The notes under the pieces were generated by a model. It had not been told where the DNA came from. It searched no databases and was given only the letters and a program-made list of their open reading frames with translations. The position numbers were made by a program, and so were the translations under genes. Shown in pieces: positions 10,983 to 21,494 of a stretch of 64,000 nt of DNA. Position 1 is the first letter of the stretch. Each line of letters begins with the position of its first letter. This DNA comes from Piscinibacter sp. (lineage in GTDB: Bacteria; Pseudomonadota; Gammaproteobacteria; Burkholderiales; Burkholderiaceae_C). The stretch spans positions 1 to 64,000 of the forward strand of contig JAHBZL010000030.1 of NCBI GenBank assembly GCA_019635485.1. Direction: 5' to 3'.

Positions 10983-11996
10983 TCACTTCTTGCGCTCGAG
11001 CGCGTTGGCGAAGAACTTCAGGGTCGCCGGAGGCACGTCGCCGACCAGCGTTACCCACGCGTCGCCGTGGCGGCGCATCAGGGTCTGCGTGGCTCCCAGC
11101 GAGGCGCGCATCTCACGCGTATGCCGCTGCGGGTCGTAGGCCTCGATGAACAGCGAGACGTAGGTCAGTCCGTCGGAGTAGATCGCCTGCAGCACCGGCG
11201 GCGCTGCGGTCTCCGCCTCCGTGCCCGCGTGCATCGGCCGCTTGACCCCGTTGACGAGCCGGAAGCCGGGGACGGCCTGGCTCAACACCCAGCCCTCGTC
11301 CTCGAGGCGCGTCGGCTCCAGTTCCGAACGCACGACCCTGAAGCCGTCCAGCCGCCGCATCGGCAACAGCACGCTGTCCGGCTGCGCGCGAATGCCGATG
11401 GACACTTCCGAGAAGGCGGACGACTCGAGCACCTCGCCGCTCGCGGCCAGCACATCGGCCCGCAGCAGCAGGCCCGACGACCGCTCGGACCAGAGCCGGA
11501 AGCCGTAGCGCATCTTGTCCTTCGGGATCACGACCAGCACGTCGGCCTCGTGGCCCGCGATGCGGCCGGCTCCCTGCGGCTGCAGATCGTAGAAGTCGCC
11601 GATATGGTCGTCTCCCGCCTGCAGCAGCGCCGGGAAGGCCGTGGGCTGCTGGTTGCGCTCGACCACCGCGACGCGGCTGGCCGGCCAGACGGTGTGAACG
11701 AGATCGTTGTAGCGGAAGACGTGCCGCGCCTGGCCGTCCAGCGACTCGATCCGTTCGTACTGGTTGGTCCCGACGCAGAAGTGAGCGATCCGTGCGCTCG
11801 ACACCGTACCGCCGCTGCTGACGACGAAGGTGCCCTGGAAATTGCGCTTGCCGGCCGCTTCGTGGATGCGCAGCAGCCAGGTCCGCACTTCCTGACCGCC
11901 CGGCCCCGAGGGCGCGGACCCCTGCCCCGCCAACGCGGGCACAAAACCGCAGGCGGCGCCGAGCAGGGTCAGCGCAAAGAGGGAGCGGATCAGCAT
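10983..11996 (-). CDS. rseB: Sigma-E regulatory protein RseB/MucB
   Basis: Periplasmic sensor that binds the anti-sigma factor RseA and shields it from DegS; it is released by off-pathway lipopolysaccharide. The protein is 337 aa with an N-terminal signal peptide (cleavage near residue 23 after ALA). The LolA-like lipid-binding N-domain covers about residues 35-210, with NFQGTFVVSSGG and the YERIESLDG segment typical of MucB/RseB. The smaller C-terminal domain covers about 230-330, with WVLSQAVPGFRLV. It lies 26 bp after rseA and 35 bp before mucD, in the canonical order. Confidence 0.93.
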   Translation of the reverse strand: MLIRSLFALTLLGAACGFVPALAGQGSAPSGPGGQEVRTWLLRIHEAAGKRNFQGTFVVSSGGTVSSARIAHFCVGTNQYERIESLDGQARHVFRYNDLVHTVWPASRVAVVERNQQPTAFPALLQAGDDHIGDFYDLQPQGAGRIAGHEADVLVVIPKDKMRYGFRLWSERSSGLLLRADVLAASGEVLESSAFSEVSIGIRAQPDSVLLPMRRLDGFRVVRSELEPTRLEDEGWVLSQAVPGFRLVNGVKRPMHAGTEAETAAPPVLQAIYSDGLTYVSLFIEAYDPQRHTREMRASLGATQTLMRRHGDAWVTLVGDVPPATLKFFANALERKK

Positions 11997-12021
11997 GGGG
12001 CGCGGCAGGCTGCGGGGCGGG

Positions 12022-12669
12022 TCAGCGGTTGGCCGCCGCGTCGGTGGTCGCGCGGCGCAGGAAGGTCGAGGGCCCGAGCGCGGTCGTGCCGGCGAACTGC
12101 TGGTGGGCGGCGAGGTAACGATCCAGGCGGGCGTCGCGGATCAACTTGCCGTCCGCCACCGGGGCGACGGGTTCGGCAGCCGAGGTCGCCGTCGCCGTCG
12201 CCGTCGCCACCGGGACCACGGCAGGCGCTGCCGGGGCCGGCTTCGGAGCCTGGGCCACCTCGGGCGAACCCTCGGGCAGCGGGGAGCGGGTCACGACCAG
12301 CACGCCGGCCACGGCGACGAACCCGGCTGCCACGGCGGCCGGGCCGGCCCAGCGCCAGCGCCTAGGGCGCGGCGTCGAACGCGCTGCAGGGGCCAGCACG
12401 ACGGGCTCTGCCTCCAGGCGCGACCGCAGGCCACGCAGGAAAGCCGCGTCGCGCGCGCCCTGGCCGGCCAGGTCCTCGGAGCGCATGACGTCGCCGATCA
12501 GGTGGTAGCAGTGCCAGGAGGCCCGCACCGCCGCATCCTCGCGCCAGGCCCGGCAGCTCTGCGCCACGTCGGCCGCCTCGTGCAACTCGCCGTCCATCAG
12601 CGCGGACAGCCGCTCGGCCGCCATCGGACCGATTTCGCGTTCCCCGGACATCTGCTGCTCCATCGTCAT
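12022..12669 (-). CDS. rseA: Anti-sigma-E factor RseA/MucA
   Basis: Single-pass inner-membrane protein that sequesters sigma-E until cleaved by DegS and RseP. The protein is 215 aa from ATG 12669; a second ATG two codons later is also possible. The N-terminal cytoplasmic domain (about residues 13-85) shows the RseA_N pattern ERLSALMDGEL and SWHCYHLIGDVMR. The TM helix is at about 108-126. The periplasmic part is Ala/Pro-rich with an Ala-Thr run encoded by a 6-bp tandem repeat, and ends in a conserved DARLDRYLAAHQQF helix seen in betaproteobacterial members. It begins 25 bp after the rpoE stop. Confidence 0.93.
   Translation of the reverse strand: MTMEQQMSGEREIGPMAAERLSALMDGELHEAADVAQSCRAWREDAAVRASWHCYHLIGDVMRSEDLAGQGARDAAFLRGLRSRLEAEPVVLAPAARSTPRPRRWRWAGPAAVAAGFVAVAGVLVVTRSPLPEGSPEVAQAPKPAPAAPAVVPVATATATATSAAEPVAPVADGKLIRDARLDRYLAAHQQFAGTTALGPSTFLRRATTDAAANR
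12185..12208 (-). repeat. 6-bp tandem repeat in rseA
   Basis: Four perfect copies of GTCGCC on plus encode an Ala-Thr alternation in the periplasmic linker of RseA. Being 6 bp long, copy-number changes would keep the frame. Confidence 0.7.
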
Positions 12670-12694
12670 GACTCTCTGCACACCGCCCACGGAT

Positions 12695-13303
12695 CTACCA
12701 GCGCTCGCCCTCGCGTGTATCCAGCAACGGCCGCAGACGCAAGGCAATCGCCTCGCGCGCACGGAAGATGCGGGAACGCACGGTGCCGATCGGGCAGTTC
12801 ATCAGTTCCGCGATTTCCTCGTAGCTCAGACCCTCGATCTCGCGCAGCGTGATCGCCTGGCGCAGATCCTCTGACAAGGCCTCGATGGCGGCATTCACCG
12901 CCGCTGCGATTTCCTTGCTGGCCAGCACGGCGTCGGGCGTTTCGCCGTCGCTTAGTTCGTTTTCCACCCGTGAAGTTTCGTCGTCGTCCTCGCGCGAAGC
13001 CAGCGCCGCCTCCGTGATCACGGGGTCGCGCTTGAGCTCGACCAGGGATTTTTTCGCGGTATTCACCGCAATCCGGTACAGCCAGGTGTAGAAGGCGCTC
13101 TCGCCACGGAACTGCGGGATCGCCCGGTAGGCGCGGATGAAGGTCTCCTGGGCGATGTCGGGCACCAGGTCGCTGTCGCGCACCATCCGGCCGATCAGGC
13201 GCTCGATCCTGCGCTGATACTTGACGACCAGCATCTCGAAGGCCTTGACGTCGCCCTGCTTCACGCGTTCGATCAGCGGGGCGTCGGCGTCGGCGGCGTT
13301 CAT
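12695..13303 (-). CDS. rpoE: Extracytoplasmic-function sigma factor RpoE/AlgU
   Basis: ECF sigma factor directing RNA polymerase to envelope-stress promoters. The protein is 202 aa. Region 2 spans about residues 20-90, with VVKYQRRIERLIGRMV, DIAQETFIRAYRAIPQFRGES and FYTWLYRIAVNTAKK. Region 4 (about 135-190) carries LREIEGLSYEEIAELMNCPIGTVRSR, the -35 recognition helix-turn-helix. The linker has an acidic stretch (REDDDETSR). ATG 13303 overlaps the stop of the upstream small membrane protein (ATGA). It heads the rseA-rseB-mucD module. I did not find a clear autoregulated sigma-E promoter directly upstream; fabF is close by. Confidence 0.96.
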   Translation of the reverse strand: MNAADADAPLIERVKQGDVKAFEMLVVKYQRRIERLIGRMVRDSDLVPDIAQETFIRAYRAIPQFRGESAFYTWLYRIAVNTAKKSLVELKRDPVITEAALASREDDDETSRVENELSDGETPDAVLASKEIAAAVNAAIEALSEDLRQAITLREIEGLSYEEIAELMNCPIGTVRSRIFRAREAIALRLRPLLDTREGERW

Positions 13304-13776
13304 TCGGAGGAGGCGGGGGAGGCCGCCGCAGAGTGCCCTCCGGGCCCGGGGCGCGGCGAATATACCGCACAGCGCAGGGCATGCCAGCCGCTCCCGGCGC
13401 TGCGCCGGCCGACGGGAATCCAGCGGCGCCGCAAGGGCCCCGAACCAGATTGCGGGTCGAATCGCAGCAGCATCCCGGCGCCGGCGTCGAGCGCGACCGA
13501 CAGCCGGCCGAGCCGCCCCGGTTCCCCGAGTGCCCACTGCCGACCGTCCCAGTGCAGCGGCGCGTCGGACCCGACCGCGCTGACCTGCCAGGCCGCGCCG
13601 ACCGCAAGCACCGAGCCGGCCATCAGCGCCAGCCACCACGCCGCGGGCAAGGTCGACCAGGCACCGGGCGCCCAGGCCACCGCGGCGGCGCCCGCGAGCA
13701 CGGCCATCCCCCGGACGCCCGCGCGCCACGCCGGGCATCCCCGGGCCGGAAGGTTCAGCGCTGCAGGGCCCTGCAT
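13300..13776 (-). CDS. Small inner-membrane protein between fabF and rpoE, function unknown
   Basis: Reading frame of 158 codons that I do not recognise beyond resembling uncharacterised burkholderial proteins at this locus. Two hydrophobic helices are likely (about residues 23-40 and 46-64), followed by a soluble domain rich in Trp and Leu: HWDGRQWALG, then VALDAGAGMLLRFD, RRRWIPV and WHALRCAVYS. The overall layout recalls YgfX/CptA-type membrane proteins, but I cannot establish homology. Its ATGA overlap with rpoE and its 21-bp distance from fabF argue that it is a real gene co-transcribed with both. Confidence 0.65.
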   Translation of the reverse strand: MQGPAALNLPARGCPAWRAGVRGMAVLAGAAAVAWAPGAWSTLPAAWWLALMAGSVLAVGAAWQVSAVGSDAPLHWDGRQWALGEPGRLGRLSVALDAGAGMLLRFDPQSGSGPLRRRWIPVGRRSAGSGWHALRCAVYSPRPGPGGHSAAASPASSE

Positions 13777-13797
13777 CTTGGCCGGCCGCGGCGCCCG

Positions 13798-15042
13798 TCA
13801 GGCGCGCCTGAAGACCAGCGTGCCGTTGGTGCCGCCGAAGCCGAAGTTGTTCTTCACGGCGACGTCGATCTTCATCTCCCGCGCGGTGTTCGCGCAGTAG
13901 TCCAGGTCGCACTCGGGATCCTGGTTGAAGATGTTGATGGTCGGCGGCGAGACCTGATGGTGCAGCGCCAGCACGGTGAAGACCGACTCGATGCCGCCCG
14001 CGCCGCCGAGCAGGTGCCCGGTCATCGACTTGGTCGAGTTGACCACCAGCTTTCCGGCCGCGTCGCCGAAGGCGAGCTTGATCGCGTTGCTTTCGTTGAC
14101 GTCGCCCAGCGGCGTCGACGTCCCGTGCGCGTTCAGGTACTGCACCTGGTCGGCGTTCACGCCGGCATTGCGCAGCGCGGCCCGCATCGAGCGCTTCGGC
14201 CCGTCGACGTTCGGCGCGGTCATGTGGAACGCGTCCGCGCCCATGCCGAAACCGGCCAGTTCGGCGTAGATCTTCGCGCCGCGCCGCTTCGCGTGTTCGT
14301 ATTCCTCGAGCACCAGCACGCCGGCGCCTTCGCCGAGCACGAAGCCGTCCCGATCCTTGTCCCACGGCCGCGACGCGGTGGCCGGATCGTCGTTGCGCGT
14401 CGACAGCGCACGCGCGGACGCGAAGCCGCCGATTCCCAGCGGCGACACGGTCGACTCGGAGCCGCCGGCAATCATCACGTCGGCGTCGCCGTACTCGATC
14501 AGCCGGCCCGCCTCGCCGATGCAGTGCAGACCGGTCGTGCACGCGGTGACGATCGCGAGGTTCGGCCCCTGGAAGCCGAAGTGGATCGACACGTGCCCGG
14601 AGATCATGTTGATGATCGAGGCCGGCACGAAGAAGGGCGAGATGCGGCGCGGACCGCGGGACGCGTACTCCGCGTGCGTCTCCTCGATCAGCGGCAGCCC
14701 GCCGATGCCGGAGCCGACCAGGCAGCCGATGCGCTCGGCATCCTCTTCCTTCAGGGCCTCGTTGGTCGCCAGCCCGGCATCGCGCACCGCCTGGATGGAC
14801 GCCGCCAATCCGTAGTGGATGAAGGTGTCCATGTGGCGCGCTTCCTTGGCCGGGATGTAGTCCTCGATCCGGAAGCCCTTGACCTCGCCGGCGAAGCGGC
14901 AGGCGAACGCCGAGGCGTCGAAGCGCGTGATGTTCGCGATGCCGGTGCGCCCGGCGACGAGGTTGGCCCAGCCCTCGGCCACGGTGTTGCCCACCGGGCT
15001 CACGAGGCCCAGACCGGTGATGACGACGCGGCGGCGGCTCAT
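13798..15042 (-). CDS. fabF: Beta-ketoacyl-ACP synthase II
   Basis: Elongating condensing enzyme of type II fatty acid synthesis, adding malonyl-ACP to acyl-ACP; FabF is also the temperature-responsive step for cis-vaccenate in E. coli. The protein is 414 aa. The active-site Cys168 is in VTACTTG, the catalytic His in NAHGTST near residue 308 and the second His in GHLLGGAGG near 345; the C-terminal NNFGFGGTN loop is intact. It follows acpP by 34 bp, as in most proteobacteria. Confidence 0.97.
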   Translation of the reverse strand: MSRRRVVITGLGLVSPVGNTVAEGWANLVAGRTGIANITRFDASAFACRFAGEVKGFRIEDYIPAKEARHMDTFIHYGLAASIQAVRDAGLATNEALKEEDAERIGCLVGSGIGGLPLIEETHAEYASRGPRRISPFFVPASIINMISGHVSIHFGFQGPNLAIVTACTTGLHCIGEAGRLIEYGDADVMIAGGSESTVSPLGIGGFASARALSTRNDDPATASRPWDKDRDGFVLGEGAGVLVLEEYEHAKRRGAKIYAELAGFGMGADAFHMTAPNVDGPKRSMRAALRNAGVNADQVQYLNAHGTSTPLGDVNESNAIKLAFGDAAGKLVVNSTKSMTGHLLGGAGGIESVFTVLALHHQVSPPTINIFNQDPECDLDYCANTAREMKIDVAVKNNFGFGGTNGTLVFRRA

Positions 15043-15076
15043 GCGCGTGAAAGGGGAACGTTCGACAGGTCCGGCC

Positions 15077-17081
<2,005 letters not shown>

Positions 17082-17124
17082 ATCCGTCTCTTGGGTTGTA
17101 GGGCCTACCGCCACGCCGACAGGC

Positions 17125-18114
17125 TCAGTAGTCGAGCAGCACCGCGCCCCAGGTGAAGCCGCCGCCGACGCCCTCGAGCATCACCGTGTCGCCGCGCCGG
17201 ATGCGGCCGCTGCGCACCGCCACGTCGAGCGCCAGCGGAATCGAGGCGGCGGAGGTGTTGCCGTGTTCGTCGACCGTGACGACCAGCTTGTCCATCGGCA
17301 GCTTCAACTTCTTCGCCGTGCCCTGCATGATGCGGATGTTGGCCTGGTGCGGGATCAGCCAGTCGATGTCGGCCTCGCTGCGGCCCGCCTTCGCCAGCAC
17401 CGCGCGCGCCGCGCTCTCCAGCACGCCGACGGCAAGCTTGAAGACCGCCTGCCCATCCATCTTCAACAGCGGGTCGCCAAGCACCTGGCCGCCGGACACG
17501 GTGCCCGGCGTGCAGAGGATCTCGACGTGGCGCCCGTCCGCATGCAGCTCGCTGGCCAGCAGGCCGGGCTGGTCGCTCGCTTCGAGCACGACGGCGCCCG
17601 CGCCATCGCCGAACAGCACGCAGGTCGTGCGGTCCTTGAAGTCGAGGATGCGCGAAAAGACTTCCGTGCCGACCACCAGCGCGCAGGTCGCGGCGCCGGT
17701 GCGGATCATCGCGTCGGCAACCGTCAGCGCGTAGACGAAGCCGGAGCACACGGCCTGCACGTCGAACGCGGCGCAGCCGGCCACGCCGAGCTTGCGCTGC
17801 AGCAGGCAGGCGGTCGACGGGAACACCATGTCCGGCGTCGACGTGGCGACGATGATCAGGTCGACCTCCGCCGCACTGCGGCCGGCCGCCTCGAGCGCGT
17901 GGCGCGCCGCGGGCAGCGCGAGGTCGCTGCTCGTCACGTCCGCCGCCGCGAAGTGGCGTGCCCGGATCCCGGTGCGCTCCACGATCCACTGGTCGGAGGT
18001 CTCGATGCCGTCGCGCGCCAGCCGCGCCGCCAGCGCCTCATTGGAAAGCCGGTCCGGCGGCAGGAAGCTGCCGGTGCCGGTGATGCGGGAGTAGCGCGGC
18101 GGGATGGAACTCAT
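17125..18114 (-). CDS. fabH: Beta-ketoacyl-ACP synthase III
   Basis: Initiates fatty acid synthesis by condensing acetyl-CoA with malonyl-ACP. The protein is 329 aa. Catalytic Cys123 is in QAVCSGF, His in PHQANIRI near residue 256 and Asn in GNTSAAS near 286. ATG 18114 overlaps the plsX stop by ATGA, coupling acyl-chain initiation to the phosphate acyltransferase step. Confidence 0.97.
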   Translation of the reverse strand: MSSIPPRYSRITGTGSFLPPDRLSNEALAARLARDGIETSDQWIVERTGIRARHFAAADVTSSDLALPAARHALEAAGRSAAEVDLIIVATSTPDMVFPSTACLLQRKLGVAGCAAFDVQAVCSGFVYALTVADAMIRTGAATCALVVGTEVFSRILDFKDRTTCVLFGDGAGAVVLEASDQPGLLASELHADGRHVEILCTPGTVSGGQVLGDPLLKMDGQAVFKLAVGVLESAARAVLAKAGRSEADIDWLIPHQANIRIMQGTAKKLKLPMDKLVVTVDEHGNTSAASIPLALDVAVRSGRIRRGDTVMLEGVGGGFTWGAVLLDY

Positions 18115-19238
18115 CGTGTGGCCACCAGTGCGGGGGTGTCGGTCGGGACGTCGCCGCCGGCCGCGGGCATCGCCGCGAGCGTCTCGAGGATGCGGTCGTG
18201 AACGCGGTCGAGCAGCCGGTTGCGCGCCGCATCATAGGCGCGGTTCAAGGCCTGCTGGAAGGCGAAGGCATCCGCCGAGCCGTGGCTCTTGAACACCAGG
18301 CCGCGCAGGCCGAGCAAGGCGGCGCCGTTGTAGCGGCGGTGGTCGACCCGGGCCTTGAAGTGCTTCAGCACCGGCATCGCCACCACGGCCGCCAGCTTCG
18401 TGAAGACATTGCGCGTGAACTCCTGGCGGATGAAGCTCGTCAGCATGGCCGCGAGCCCCTCGGCGGTCTTCAGCGCGACATTGCCGACGAAGCCGTCGCA
18501 GACGACGATGTCCGTCGTGCCCTTGAAGATGTCGTTGCCCTCCACGTTGCCGTGGAAGTTCAGGTGCCCGCTGGCAGCCACGGCGCGCAGCAGCTCGGCG
18601 GCCTGCTTGATCGTCTCGCTGCCCTTGATGGCTTCCTCGCCGATGTTCAGCAGGCCGACGCTCGGGTCGTCCTTGCCCTCGACGGCGGCGACCAGCGCGC
18701 TGCCCATCACCGCGAACTGCAGCAGGTGCTCGGCGCTGCAGTCGACGTTCGCGCCAAGGTCCAGCACGGTCGTGAAGCCGTCCCGCTGGTTCGGCATCAC
18801 GGTGGCGATCGCCGGGCGGTCGATGCCCTCGAGCGTCTTGAGCACGTAGCGCGACACCGCCATCAGCGCGCCGGTGTTGCCGGCCGAGACGCAGGCGTGT
18901 GCGGCAGCGTGCCCATCCTCACCAGGCTTGACCTGCGTGACGGCGACCCGCAGCGAGGAATCCTTCTTGCGCCGCAGGGCCACCTCGACCGGGTCGTCCA
19001 TCTCGACGACCTCGGTGGCGGCCACGACCGTGCAGCGCGCCCAGCCGGCGGCCGGGGCGAGATCGGCCGCGCGGCCGACGAGGATCAGTTCGGCCTGCGG
19101 ATGGGCCTCGAGAAAGGCCTGGCAGGCCGGCAGGGTGACCGACGGGCCGTGGTCACCCCCCATGCAATCGACCGCGAGACGGATGGGCCCGCTGATCGGT
19201 GCGGCGTGCGCCGCGGAACCTGGGGAGGCGCTGCTCAT
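18111..19238 (-). CDS. plsX: Phosphate acyltransferase PlsX
   Basis: Makes acyl-phosphate from acyl-ACP for the PlsX/PlsY route to lysophosphatidate. The protein is 375 aa, some 20 residues longer at the N-terminus than many homologues; the conserved start [11 protein letters not shown] is near residues 24-34. Other typical segments are [11 protein letters not shown] and [14 protein letters not shown]. If a shorter protein is made, I see no strong internal start, so I keep ATG 19238. It lies between rpmF (31 bp upstream) and fabH. Confidence 0.95.
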   Translation of the reverse strand: MSSASPGSAAHAAPISGPIRLAVDCMGGDHGPSVTLPACQAFLEAHPQAELILVGRAADLAPAAGWARCTVVAATEVVEMDDPVEVALRRKKDSSLRVAVTQVKPGEDGHAAAHACVSAGNTGALMAVSRYVLKTLEGIDRPAIATVMPNQRDGFTTVLDLGANVDCSAEHLLQFAVMGSALVAAVEGKDDPSVGLLNIGEEAIKGSETIKQAAELLRAVAASGHLNFHGNVEGNDIFKGTTDIVVCDGFVGNVALKTAEGLAAMLTSFIRQEFTRNVFTKLAAVVAMPVLKHFKARVDHRRYNGAALLGLRGLVFKSHGSADAFAFQQALNRAYDAARNRLLDRVHDRILETLAAMPAAGGDVPTDTPALVATR

Positions 19239-19269
19239 GTCGAGCGTCGCCGACTCCGGGAGCAGACGC

Positions 19270-19452
19270 TCAGGCGTCCGCCTTGGTCTTCAGCACCTTG
19301 CGGCCGCGGTAGAAGCCGGTCGGGCTGATGTGGTGGCGCAGATGCGTCTCGCCGGTGGTCGGCTCGATCGCCGTGCCGGGCGCGGCCACGGCATTGTGCG
19401 AGCGGTGCATGCCACGCTTCGAAGGCGACTTCTTGTTCTGCTGAACGGCCAT
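19270..19452 (-). CDS. rpmF: 50S ribosomal protein L32
   Basis: Small basic ribosomal protein of 60 aa. The N-terminus [20 protein letters not shown] is diagnostic of L32, and [14 protein letters not shown] closes it. There are no zinc-ligand Cys pairs, as usual for the proteobacterial form. The start at 19452 fits the family; an open frame extends upstream but is not conserved. The rpmF-plsX-fab linkage is widespread. Confidence 0.97.
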   Translation of the reverse strand: MAVQQNKKSPSKRGMHRSHNAVAAPGTAIEPTTGETHLRHHISPTGFYRGRKVLKTKADA

Positions 19453-19538
19453 GTTGATCTCCTGGCACGCCCGGCCGGGCATGCGACACACGAAAAGCCT
19501 GCGATTCTAGCATTCCCGGCCCGTTCTGCAGCAGTCGG

Positions 19539-20087
19539 TCAGCCCTTGCGCTGGCGGCCCTTCAGTGCCGCGAGGGCGGCGAACGGATGCGGTTCGTCGT
19601 CCACGGCTGGCGGTTCCTCGGTCGGTGCCTGCGGAAGCGGACAGGAGGCATGCCGCGGGACCAGCGGAAGCGACAGCAGCAACTCGTCCTCGACAAGCTC
19701 CTTGACGTCCAGCGAGCGAGTGAGCGCCAACACGTCGTCCTCGCAGTCGGCGTCGAGTTCGGCGGCCAGGTCCTCGTCGGCCACGAACAGGAAGCTGCGC
19801 TCGCCCGCCACGTCGACCGCCAGCGGCTGCAGGCAACGCTGGCAGACCAGGTCAATGCGTGTCTGCGCGGCCAGGTGGAGCCAGACCTGCGGCGGCGCCA
19901 GACGCAGCCCCCGCTGTTCGCCGCGGGCCTGCCAGGTCACCGGCGTGTCACCGGCCGGGCGGTCCGGATGGGCCGAGGCCGCCAGCCGCTCGAGACTGTG
20001 CAGCGGCCACTGCCCTTCCAGGCGGGCCGCCTGTTCGGCGAACGCCGCCACGTCGAGCCGGGCAGCATCGAAGACGCGGGGTTTCAT
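19539..20087 (-). CDS. yceD: YceD/DUF177 family protein
   Basis: Protein of 182 aa of the DUF177 family, which sits upstream of rpmF in most bacteria and is implicated in 23S rRNA or large-subunit accumulation; mechanism not settled. The conserved CQRCLQPL motif near residues 93-100 and the EDDVLALTRSLDVKELVEDELLLSLPLVPRH segment near 125-155 are present; the C-terminus ends in FAALAALKGRQRKG as in family members. ATG 20087 begins MKPRVFDAARLD, as in betaproteobacterial homologues. It is divergent from maf, with only 39 bp between the starts. Confidence 0.9.
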   Translation of the reverse strand: MKPRVFDAARLDVAAFAEQAARLEGQWPLHSLERLAASAHPDRPAGDTPVTWQARGEQRGLRLAPPQVWLHLAAQTRIDLVCQRCLQPLAVDVAGERSFLFVADEDLAAELDADCEDDVLALTRSLDVKELVEDELLLSLPLVPRHASCPLPQAPTEEPPAVDDEPHPFAALAALKGRQRKG

Positions 20088-20126
20088 GCCGGCCGAGTGT
20101 AAGTCGGGCGATGGGAGAATCCGTCC

Positions 20127-20720
20127 ATGTCGCCCCGACCCCGGCTGATCCTCGCCTCCACGTCGCGCTACCGGCGCGAGCTGCTGGAGCGGCTGCGCCT
20201 GCCGTTCGAGACCATTGCCCCGGCGGTGGACGAAGCCCCGCTGCCCGGCGAATCGCCGGCCCGCCTGGCCGAGCGGCTCGCGCGGGCGAAAGCCGCCGCC
20301 GTGGCGGCAATACACCGCGACGCCGTGGTGATCGGCTCCGATCAGGTGGCGGACCTGGACGGCGTGCCGATCGGCAAACCGGGCACGCACGAGCGCGCCG
20401 TCGCCCAGCTGCGCTCGATGCGCGGCCGCGCGGTCGTCTTCCACACGGCAGTCTCGGTGCAGCACGCTGACTCCGGCTTCGAGCGGAACGTGCGCGTGCC
20501 CGTGACCGTGCGCGTGCGGTCGCTGCGCGACGACGAGATCGAGCACTACCTGCGCGCCGAGCAGCCGTACGACTGCGCCGGCAGCGCCAAGGCCGAGACG
20601 CTGGGCATCGCGCTGCTGGACGCGATCGAGTCGGACGACCCGACCGCGCTGGTTGGCCTGCCGCTGATCCGCACCAGCGCGATGCTGCGCGAGGCCGGCA
20701 TCGATCCGCTGGCGCCATGA
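20127..20720 (+). CDS. Maf-like nucleoside triphosphate pyrophosphatase (YceF type)
   Basis: House-cleaning pyrophosphatase; YceF-type members hydrolyse m7GTP. The protein is 197 aa. It shows the N-terminal LILASTSRYRRELLERL motif (phosphate-binding Ser/Arg), the catalytic Asp in VIGSDQVADLDG near residues 69-80, and the KPGTHERA segment. Position next to yceD-rpmF-plsX matches yceF in many proteobacteria, which is why I prefer the YceF subtype over YhdE. A GGGAGA ribosome site precedes ATG 20127. The stop overlaps the next gene by ATGA. Confidence 0.9.
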   Translation: MSPRPRLILASTSRYRRELLERLRLPFETIAPAVDEAPLPGESPARLAERLARAKAAAVAAIHRDAVVIGSDQVADLDGVPIGKPGTHERAVAQLRSMRGRAVVFHTAVSVQHADSGFERNVRVPVTVRVRSLRDDEIEHYLRAEQPYDCAGSAKAETLGIALLDAIESDDPTALVGLPLIRTSAMLREAGIDPLAP

Positions 20721-21490
20721 CCGGCCGCCCCGGCACGCTGTACCTGGTGCCGAACACGCTCGACTTCGGCATCGCCGCCGCCGACGCGCCGGCGCTGCTG
20801 ACCGACACGCTCCCGCTGCAGGGACTGCACATCGCCGCACGCCTGGCGCATTGGGTGGCCGAGAACGCCAAGTCCACACGCGCCTTCCTGAAACGCGTCG
20901 ACCAGGTGGTGCCGCTCGCGCAGCCGCTGCAGCAGATCGTCATCGAGGAACTGCCACGCCCGCCCAAGGGCGCCCGGGTCGCAGCACCGCCCGACCTGCG
21001 GCGCTGCCTGGCGCCGGCGCTCGCCGGGCACGACCTGGGCCTGATCTCCGAAGCCGGCCTGCCAGCCGTGGCCGACCCGGGCGCGGCGCTGGTGGAGGCG
21101 GCACACGCCGCGTCGATTCCGGTGGTGGCCTTGCCCGGCCCGAGCGCGTTGCTGCTGGCGCTGGCGGCCAGCGGGCTGAACGGCCAGAGCTTCGCGTTCG
21201 TCGGTTACCTGCCGGTCGAGGCGGCGGCACGCGACACGCGCATCCGCGAACTCGAGGCCACATCGCGCCGGCTCGGGCAGACTCAGCTGTTCATCGAGAC
21301 GCCCTACCGGAACCCGGCCCTGCTCGCGGCGCTGACGGCGCAGCTGAAGGGCGACACGCGCCTGTCGGTGAGCTGCGCCCTGGCCACGCCCGAGGCCTTC
21401 ACGCGCAGCGACAGCGCAGCCGGCTGGCGCCAGACGCCAACTGTGCTGCCTGCCGATCGGCCGGCCGTGTTCGCGCTGCTCGCCCGCTGA
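20717..21490 (+). CDS. Tetrapyrrole-methylase-family SAM-dependent methyltransferase
   Basis: Protein of 257 aa with the TP_methylase fold, related to RsmI (16S rRNA 2'-O-ribose methyltransferase) but more like the separate YabN/RsmI-like family found next to maf in beta-proteobacteria. The GLISEAGLPAVADPGAALV segment (about residues 113-131) and ALPGPSALLLALAASGL near 142-158 are the SAM-binding hallmarks, and FVGYLP follows. The substrate is unknown; rRNA is a guess from homology. Translation is probably coupled to maf (ATGA). Confidence 0.8.
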   Translation: MTGRPGTLYLVPNTLDFGIAAADAPALLTDTLPLQGLHIAARLAHWVAENAKSTRAFLKRVDQVVPLAQPLQQIVIEELPRPPKGARVAAPPDLRRCLAPALAGHDLGLISEAGLPAVADPGAALVEAAHAASIPVVALPGPSALLLALAASGLNGQSFAFVGYLPVEAAARDTRIRELEATSRRLGQTQLFIETPYRNPALLAALTAQLKGDTRLSVSCALATPEAFTRSDSAAGWRQTPTVLPADRPAVFALLAR

Positions 21491-21494
21491 AGAC

